In this document: in pieces, positions 5,462 to 9,855 of the stretch
Numbering within the stretch: the stretch's first letter is position 1
Layout of the letters: each line of letters opens with the position of its first letter
DNA from: an uncultured Lachnospiraceae bacterium
GTDB lineage: Bacteria; Bacillota; Clostridia; Lachnospirales; Lachnospiraceae
DNA length: 9,855 bases
Direction: 5' to 3'
NCBI GenBank assembly: GCA_946630645.1
Contig: CAMOZD010000020.1
Span: 1-9,855, forward strand
Translations under genes and position numbers: made by a program
Notes under the pieces: model-generated
Told to the model about the DNA's origin: nothing
Database searches by the model: none
The model's input: the letters and a program-made list of their open reading frames with translations, nothing else

Positions 5462-6709
5462 GTGATCGCATTATCGAAAGAAAATGTTGTCAGTTATCTG
5501 AGAGAGCATGTTCCTTCTTTTGTTTTGAAGGATCCTGTTTCTGTCAGCCAGATTGGCGATGGGGACCTGGGCCAGGATGTAGAGGGAGACGGCTATTGTA
5601 ATTATATATTCAGGCTCAGTGACGGTGAGCGTTCTATCATCGTTAAACAGACTGCCGAAGTTTTAAGGCGTCGTGAGGCTCTGACCGTGGACCCAATCCG
5701 GAGCCGTTATGAGTACGAGATTATGGAGATCCGCTCCAAAATCGTTCCCAGATATGTGCCCAGACTTTATTATGGGGATTTTGAAAATAATATTATCGTC
5801 ATGGAGGATGTATCTAATTTAAAGCTGATCCGCTTCCAGATGAACAAGAACCATTATTATCCCCACCTTGCCAGACACATGGCCCACTACCTGGCTGCCA
5901 CTCATTTCTATACTTCAGAATTCTATATGGATACTGATGACTACCGCAGACAGATCGCTCATTTTATGAACGCTTCCATGAGAGATACCATGGAGGGTCC
6001 GGTTTTCCTTCGTATGTTTGGGGCCGATGACTATGACCCCAAATGCGGACCGGAATTCCGTGACTACTGTGAGGCCATCCGTCACGATGACAATCTCCAG
6101 TTCCAGAGATATAAACTGAGGCATCTTTTTATGAGCAAGAGTGAGACTCTCATCCACGGTGACTTCCATACCTCCAACATATTTGCCGATGACAACAATA
6201 TGAAGGTCATTGATATGGAATACCCTCTGAGCGCTCCCTTCTCTTATGATATGGGCTTTATGATTGCCAACATCATCACCCAGATCTGCTCCGCAGCCTT
6301 CCGTCCTTATGATTCGGAAGCAGCCAGAAGAAAATATATTACCTATCTTCTCAGTGTCATTAAGGCTCTCTATAATTATTATATTGAGTTCTTCTTCAAG
6401 TATTGGGATAAGGATGCCAAGCTGGAATACAAGATCACCCATGGTTACAAAGAATCCTTAGCCCTGGATATTTTAAGAGAGTGCTTTGGTTTTGCCGCCT
6501 GCTATAATTTCGCGCGGGTATGTGGTTACATGGACACTGCGGAGTTTGACTTTATTGAAGATAATAAAAAGCGGACTAAAGCCAAATTTATGTCTGTTGA
6601 TATTGATAAAATACTTTTCGAGAACTGGAGCAGCTACGATAATATCGACCAGGCTCTTGATGATATCATTTCAGTAATCCGGAAAAGAAGCCGGAAAAAT
6701 ATAATCTGA
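5462..6709 (+). CDS. APH-superfamily kinase resembling 5-methylthioribose kinase (second of tandem pair)
   Basis: The 415-residue paralogue of the preceding gene is about half identical to it by eye over residues 70-155 (shared IVP, EDVS, RFQ, LAxHMAxYxAAT, FYTSE). It has the complete kinase set: nucleotide loop GDGDLGQDVEGDGYCNYIFRL, lysine in IIVKQ, catalytic D234 in HGDFHTSN, and D251/E253 in IDMEYPLSAPFSYDMG. Both copies thus look catalytically intact. At the position of the paired arginine recalled from methylthioribose kinase it reads A351-R352. The C-terminus ends in a basic tail (RKRSRKNII) absent from the first copy. Translation starts at GTG 5462 with AAAGGAGG (5447-5454) 7 bases upstream. 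It is the last gene of the plus operon, ending 33 bases before the convergent hairpin. Sequence differences between the copies at substrate-facing parts suggest two related substrates or a heteromer, which is inference. Confidence 0.85.
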   Translation: MIALSKENVVSYLREHVPSFVLKDPVSVSQIGDGDLGQDVEGDGYCNYIFRLSDGERSIIVKQTAEVLRRREALTVDPIRSRYEYEIMEIRSKIVPRYVPRLYYGDFENNIIVMEDVSNLKLIRFQMNKNHYYPHLARHMAHYLAATHFYTSEFYMDTDDYRRQIAHFMNASMRDTMEGPVFLRMFGADDYDPKCGPEFRDYCEAIRHDDNLQFQRYKLRHLFMSKSETLIHGDFHTSNIFADDNNMKVIDMEYPLSAPFSYDMGFMIANIITQICSAAFRPYDSEAARRKYITYLLSVIKALYNYYIEFFFKYWDKDAKLEYKITHGYKESLALDILRECFGFAACYNFARVCGYMDTAEFDFIEDNKKRTKAKFMSVDIDKILFENWSSYDNIDQALDDIISVIRKRSRKNII

Positions 6710-6742
6710 TAATTCTAAATGATTTATATATGCCATTTAAAG

Positions 6743-6803
6743 AATCCCCGGGGTGGATGGATTGAAACATATAAAGGTTCAATTCATTCACCCCGGGGAT
6801 TTT
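6743..6803 (+). terminator. Large hairpin between convergent microcompartment operons
   Basis: The left arm 6743-6766 pairs with the right arm 6778-6801 along all 24 positions around an 11-base loop. There are two G-U wobbles on the plus-strand RNA (6756-6788 and 6760-6784), and each arm contains CCCCGGGG. A short T run (ATTTTCC) follows. On the minus-strand RNA the two wobbles become A-C mismatches and the trailing sequence is ATTCTTTAAAT, so it may still act in both directions but folds best for the plus operon. Confidence 0.8.
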
Positions 6804-6836
6804 CCTGGCCCTGAACAATTACTGCGACCATTTTTT

Positions 6837-6866
6837 ATATAGATAATAATATATGTAGATAATAAT
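6837..6866. repeat. Short AT-rich direct repeat at the 3' end of the minus operon
   Basis: AGATAATAAT occurs at 6841-6850 and 6857-6866, each preceded by ATAT, giving an imperfect 16-base period. It lies just past the stop codon of the small unknown gene. It is low-complexity sequence, possibly without function. Confidence 0.4.
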
Positions 6867-7213
6867 TAATAAGCAAATACTGAGAAGTTTGACTTAAGCA
6901 GTTCCAGGTCAAGACTTCCTTCTTTAATCTTATAAAAGTCCCTGTAGCAGTTAAGGGCACCAGGTTCTGATTTTTCCTGGTCGTGGAATCTCACACTGGT
7001 ATCTATCTTTACAGTCATCTTCCAGGCTACTTCTGAAATGCTCTTACTGTCAAAATAGAGATCAAAGCTGACTACTCCAAGCCCTTCTCTGTGGTCCTTA
7101 AATGTAAATGTAGGATCAGCGTCATTTTCAAGACCGTTCATCCTGCACATACCAATAAAATTCTTAATGGCTTTTTCATTGGCTTCTGTAATTTTAATAT
7201 ATGCTTTTGCCAT
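6866..7213 (-). CDS. Uncharacterised 115-residue protein at the end of the minus microcompartment operon
   Basis: I do not recognise this family. The protein starts MAKAYIKITEANEKAIKNF and ends LLKSNFSVFAY. It has no membrane segment, signal peptide, BMC domain or metal-binding cysteine pattern (only two scattered Cys). The pattern suggests a mixed alpha/beta soluble fold: a strand (AYIKIT), a helix (ANEKAIKNFIGMC), then alternating strands (TFTFKD, VVSFDLYFD, WKMTVKID). The ATG at 7211-7213 is chosen because AGGAG lies 6-7 bases upstream; an ATG 15 bases earlier has none. It sits last in the minus operon, behind a terminator-like hairpin (7241-7271), with no room for its own promoter after the hairpin, so it is probably made at reduced level by readthrough. 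A role with the microcompartment is inferred from position only. Confidence 0.75.
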   Translation of the reverse strand: MAKAYIKITEANEKAIKNFIGMCRMNGLENDADPTFTFKDHREGLGVVSFDLYFDSKSISEVAWKMTVKIDTSVRFHDQEKSEPGALNCYRDFYKIKEGSLDLELLKSNFSVFAY

Positions 7214-7240
7214 AGTGTTCTCCTGCAAATCTTTTCATTT

Positions 7241-7271
7241 AAAAAGGCTGCTCGTATTGCTACGAGCAACC
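7241..7271 (-). terminator. Intercistronic terminator/attenuator on the minus strand
   Basis: Read on the minus strand, an 11-base arm (7271-7261) pairs with 7256-7246 around a 4-base GCAA loop, with one U-G wobble, and is followed at once by TTTTT (7245-7241). That is a canonical intrinsic terminator. It lies 26 bases after the tandem-BMC gene and 27 bases before the ATG of the small unknown gene. In the plus orientation the wobble would be a C-A mismatch and no T run follows. Confidence 0.85.
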
Positions 7272-7297
7272 TCTAATTTAATGTCTGATATCGCGAA

Positions 7298-7861
7298 TTA
7301 TTTCAATACCGCTTCTACAATCTGTGGATTCGGACGCGGGATAACGGTTGTGGATGTCACCTCACCACTTATGCCAAGCTTGGCAAGAACTGCACTAACT
7401 GCATTCTTTACTGCCGCAACTTCACCTGTGATGATGAAATATCCCTTGCCGCCAAGTCCTCTTGCGATTCTCAGATCCACAAGACTTACCTTACCTGCCT
7501 TAATAGCTATATCGGCTGCGATAATAGATGTTAAAGCTGAGATAGTCTCGATTGCTCCAAGAGCCTGGATATTCTGGTTCTGGGTTACTCCAGCAACTGC
7601 CGGAAGAACTTCTTCACGGATATTATCAAGCACGTGTGTATCGATCAGATAGATTCCTGCAACGAGCTCAGCACGGCTCATAGCAGCTTTTACGGGACCT
7701 ACCTGTCCGCCAATGATGATAATATATTTTCCAGGACACATTGGACTGGATATTAATAATTCTACATTTCCTGCTTTTACCATCTCATCTGCTGTCTGGA
7801 TGCCTACAGGAATGCTTTTTACCTCTACAAATCCAACTGCTTTTCTCACTGTAAACACCAT
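7298..7861 (-). CDS. pduT: Tandem-domain BMC-T shell protein, PduT-like, with Fe-S cysteine
   Basis: Two BMC domains occur in 187 residues. Domain 1 runs from about AVGFVEVKSIPVGIQTADEM to residue 90; domain 2 is about 97-170 (IQALGAIETISALTSIIAADIAIKAG, GKGYFIITGEVAAVKNAVSAV). The tail TTVIPRPNPQ matches the PduT ending. C42 in SSPMCPGKY corresponds to the single cysteine that in PduT trimers jointly holds a [4Fe-4S] cluster in the central pore, so an electron-carrying shell trimer is expected, fitting the adjacent PduS-like gene. The ATG is 3 bases after the upstream stop (TAAAGGATG), so translation is likely coupled. The AAAGG abuts the ATG, and an alternative GTG at 7849 would have better spacing and give 183 residues. 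Confidence 0.93.
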   Translation of the reverse strand: MVFTVRKAVGFVEVKSIPVGIQTADEMVKAGNVELLISSPMCPGKYIIIIGGQVGPVKAAMSRAELVAGIYLIDTHVLDNIREEVLPAVAGVTQNQNIQALGAIETISALTSIIAADIAIKAGKVSLVDLRIARGLGGKGYFIITGEVAAVKNAVSAVLAKLGISGEVTSTTVIPRPNPQIVEAVLK

Positions 7862-7864
7862 CCT

Positions 7865-9193
7865 TTATTTCTCGATTGAGATACAACCGTCAGCGATTGC
7901 TTTGACTGTACCACTAATACTAGCATGAATACATGCGCCTAACTTACCTTCTGCCGGCTGGGCGATCACATCACCCTTAGCCACTGTGTCTCCCACGTTC
8001 ACACATGGAACTGCAGGTGCTCCAATGTGCTGTCCTACAGGAATGGATACATGATCCACGTCTACTGCAAGATCCTGCATAGGAGCTGCCACATTGTATT
8101 TAGTAAGTCCAAGACGGGCAATCAGCTTGTTAATAGGGAACCGTTTGTACTCTCTCATCGGATGTACAGCTTCTGGCTTGTTTTTCAGTGAATTCCTGAT
8201 TCCGCCCTTAGCCATGATGCCTTTAAGAAGGTGGTTAACCTTCCAAGGCTGCAGATTCATAATACATGCATACTGACAGAGACGACACTCAGAACATAAG
8301 AATGCAATCATAGGTGTATCGGATCCATCACAAAGGCTTCCATAACTTGCGTAACGGATAGTCTTATGAGGCTCGATCCTGTGTCCGATCAGATGACGCG
8401 GACATACCTCTGAACACATACTACAATGACAACAAGCAGCCTTAGCAATGTGAAGCATCTTATCCATATCAAGACTTACATCCTGAATCAGCGGATGGTC
8501 ATTGGATAATACAATAAGGCCCTTTGTAGTCTTTGTAATCTTAGAATCCAAGGGGACATGCTTACCCATCATTGGCCCACCGTTGATAACGGTATAAGGT
8601 CCGTCAACAGTAACACCACCGGCCAGGTCAAGAGCTTCTTTCACTGTCATACCAATTGGTAACTTCAGTGTAATATGATTCTTAACTTCACCAGCGAAGG
8701 TCACATAGGAATCTGTGACAGGCTGGTCATCATAGTAAGCATTGTAGATGTTAAGCATCGTCTCTACGTTAGAAACGATAACTCCACACATCAGAGGGAT
8801 TCCACCTTCTGGTACAATTCTTCCCGTAACTTCATAAACCGTGATCTGCTCATCACCGGCCGGATAGAAGTTCGGGAGAATATGAAGGCTGATGCCTTCA
8901 TATTCTCCTAATAAACTATTAAAGCTATCAATAGCATCATGATAGTGATCCTTTAATGCGATGACACCCTTTGTTGCCTTTACAGCTTCCATACAAAGCT
9001 TCAAAGCCTCAAGAATTTTTCTTGTCTCAGTTGCCATCAGCTGCTGGTCAACCCTCAGAAGAGGCTCACACTCAGCACCATTAATCAGGACGTACTCAGC
9101 TTCTGCATTCATTTTAACATGAGTAGGAAAACCTGCACCACCGGCACCGACAATACCGGATTTAGCGATAATATCAATAAGGTTTTTTTCCAT
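7865..9193 (-). CDS. pduS: PduS/RnfC-like iron-sulfur flavoprotein
   Basis: This 442-residue protein has the RnfC/NuoF-like glycine-rich flavin and NADH site near the N-terminus (GIVGAGGAGFPTHVK, residues 13-27) and NGAECEPLL. An SLBB-like segment (LPIGMTVKEALDLAGGV) follows, then two complete [4Fe-4S] motifs CxxCxxCxxxC: C254, C257, C260, C264 and C300, C303, C306, C310. The C-terminal part (about 380-442) resembles a lipoyl-like sandwich domain (VGDTVAKGDVIAQPAEGKLG). PduS is a cobalamin reductase in B12-dependent propanediol use; close homologues in glycyl-radical microcompartments likely recycle NAD+ or pass electrons through the PduT cluster. Start: the ATG at 9191-9193 with AGAGGTGA about 5 bases upstream. 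An in-frame GTG at 9202 lies inside that site and is rejected. It is 17 bases from the dehydrogenase stop and 3 bases from the pduT ATG. Confidence 0.93.
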   Translation of the reverse strand: MEKNLIDIIAKSGIVGAGGAGFPTHVKMNAEAEYVLINGAECEPLLRVDQQLMATETRKILEALKLCMEAVKATKGVIALKDHYHDAIDSFNSLLGEYEGISLHILPNFYPAGDEQITVYEVTGRIVPEGGIPLMCGVIVSNVETMLNIYNAYYDDQPVTDSYVTFAGEVKNHITLKLPIGMTVKEALDLAGGVTVDGPYTVINGGPMMGKHVPLDSKITKTTKGLIVLSNDHPLIQDVSLDMDKMLHIAKAACCHCSMCSEVCPRHLIGHRIEPHKTIRYASYGSLCDGSDTPMIAFLCSECRLCQYACIMNLQPWKVNHLLKGIMAKGGIRNSLKNKPEAVHPMREYKRFPINKLIARLGLTKYNVAAPMQDLAVDVDHVSIPVGQHIGAPAVPCVNVGDTVAKGDVIAQPAEGKLGACIHASISGTVKAIADGCISIEK

Positions 9194-9210
9194 TTTACTC
9201 ACCTCTTAGA

Positions 9211-9855
9211 TTATTTCATTCTGATATGAAGTCCATCCTGCATTACGCAACGTCTCTTACGACAGAATGATCTGGCACTTGTAAGACCCTCACCTGTAGG
9301 TCCGGCGATGGTGAATGTGGTATGTCCCATTCCGCCAACACCAATACCTGCATAGGAAGGACCATTCTTAACAAAGATTGTGGTCTCGATTTCCTTAGCC
9401 ATTCTGGTGAGCTTGTCTACATTCTTGGAATGCATCATAGCTGTATGTCTGTTTCCATGCTCTACTTCAACTGCGAAGTCGATAGCTTCGTCAACGTTAG
9501 GAACTCTTACGATCGGAAGGATGGGCATCATAAGCTCAACCTGAACAAACGGATGATCCTTAGGAGCTTCCATGATGATCAGTTTAACTTCCGGTCCAAC
9601 CTTGATTCCAACCTTGTCAAGGATGTAGCAAGCATCCTTACCAACGAAAGATGTTACAGGCTTCTTTCCTTCAACAGTAACCAACTCTACAAGCTTCTGG
9701 ATTACTTCAGGATCCTTAACTTCGTAAGCGCCATTGTTCTTCATGTTGAAGATAAGGTAATCAGCAATCTGATCTACAGCGATAACCTCTTTCTCTGCGA
9801 TACAGGGAAGGTTGTTATCAAAAGAAGATCCATTGACGATATCCCTTGCTGCCTT
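9211..9855 (-). CDS. CoA-acylating aldehyde dehydrogenase, PduP/EutE type, C-terminal 214 residues (runs off right edge)
   Basis: The reading frame is open to the window edge; a Met at 9744 is internal and not the start. The visible part begins KAARDIVNGSSFDNNLPC, where C18 (NNLPCIAEKEVI) is the catalytic cysteine that forms the thioacyl intermediate. It continues through EVEHGNRHTAMMHS and the FVKNGPSYAGIGVGGMGHTTF block to GEGLTSARSFCRKRRC and the end. These blocks are characteristic of PduP/EutE enzymes, which convert aldehyde plus NAD+ and CoA to acyl-CoA and NADH in the microcompartment lumen. The N-terminus, with any encapsulation peptide and the NAD-binding domain, is outside the window, so propionaldehyde and acetaldehyde types cannot be separated. 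It precedes pduS in the minus operon. Confidence 0.95.
   Translation of the reverse strand, partial: KAARDIVNGSSFDNNLPCIAEKEVIAVDQIADYLIFNMKNNGAYEVKDPEVIQKLVELVTVEGKKPVTSFVGKDACYILDKVGIKVGPEVKLIIMEAPKDHPFVQVELMMPILPIVRVPNVDEAIDFAVEVEHGNRHTAMMHSKNVDKLTRMAKEIETTIFVKNGPSYAGIGVGGMGHTTFTIAGPTGEGLTSARSFCRKRRCVMQDGLHIRMK

Noticed and set aside
5915..6442. 175-codon minus-strand frame inside the second kinase gene
   Set aside because: Same reasoning: it overlaps the catalytic core of the plus-strand kinase.
4192..6709. Aminoglycoside resistance genes
   Set aside because: The superfamily is named for such enzymes, but the motif wording, length near 415 residues and BMC context point to MtnK-like small-molecule kinases.
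9211..9744. A short 177-residue protein starting at 9744
   Set aside because: The frame continues to the window edge and includes the dehydrogenase catalytic cysteine upstream, so the Met is internal.

Overview
The window looks like chromosomal DNA of a gut-type Clostridia, most likely Lachnospiraceae. This rests on AAAGGAG-type ribosome binding sites, AT-rich spacers between moderately GC genes, and the gene families present; it is an inference from style, not from a marker gene.

The left third (1-2814) is ordinary housekeeping. On the minus strand lie a nitrilase-superfamily hydrolase and, downstream of it, the first 91 codons of a DEAD-box RNA helicase that runs off the left edge. On the plus strand is a seven-helix hemolysin III/PAQR membrane protein. 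On the minus strand is a small UPF0213 GIY-YIG protein whose C-terminus carries three perfectly phased 39-bp (13-residue) repeats.

The right two thirds (about 2900-9855) are part of a bacterial microcompartment (BMC) locus split into two convergent arms. The plus arm encodes a PduU/EutS-type permuted shell protein, a PduV/EutP small GTPase, and two tandem kinases of the APH superfamily that most resemble 5-methylthioribose kinase (MtnK). The minus arm, read right to left, encodes the C-terminal 214 residues of a PduP/EutE-type CoA-acylating aldehyde dehydrogenase, a PduS/RnfC-like iron-sulfur flavoprotein, a PduT-like tandem-BMC shell protein with the single Cys expected to hold a [4Fe-4S] cluster, and an unrecognised 115-residue protein. 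The arms meet at a 24-bp hairpin at 6743-6801.

Together these genes describe an aldehyde-processing metabolosome. An aldehyde made inside the shell is oxidised to acyl-CoA by the dehydrogenase, while PduS and PduT offer an electron route across the shell. The signature enzyme that makes the aldehyde (diol dehydratase, glycyl-radical choline lyase or propanediol dehydratase, or an aldolase) is not in the window, so the substrate is undecided. The most unusual content is the pair of MtnK-like kinases in the shell-gene operon. Both seem to lack the first residue of the paired arginine that I recall at the methylthioribose site, which suggests a different substrate. Also notable are the unknown small protein behind an intercistronic terminator and a very T-rich, repeat-bearing spacer inside the plus operon.
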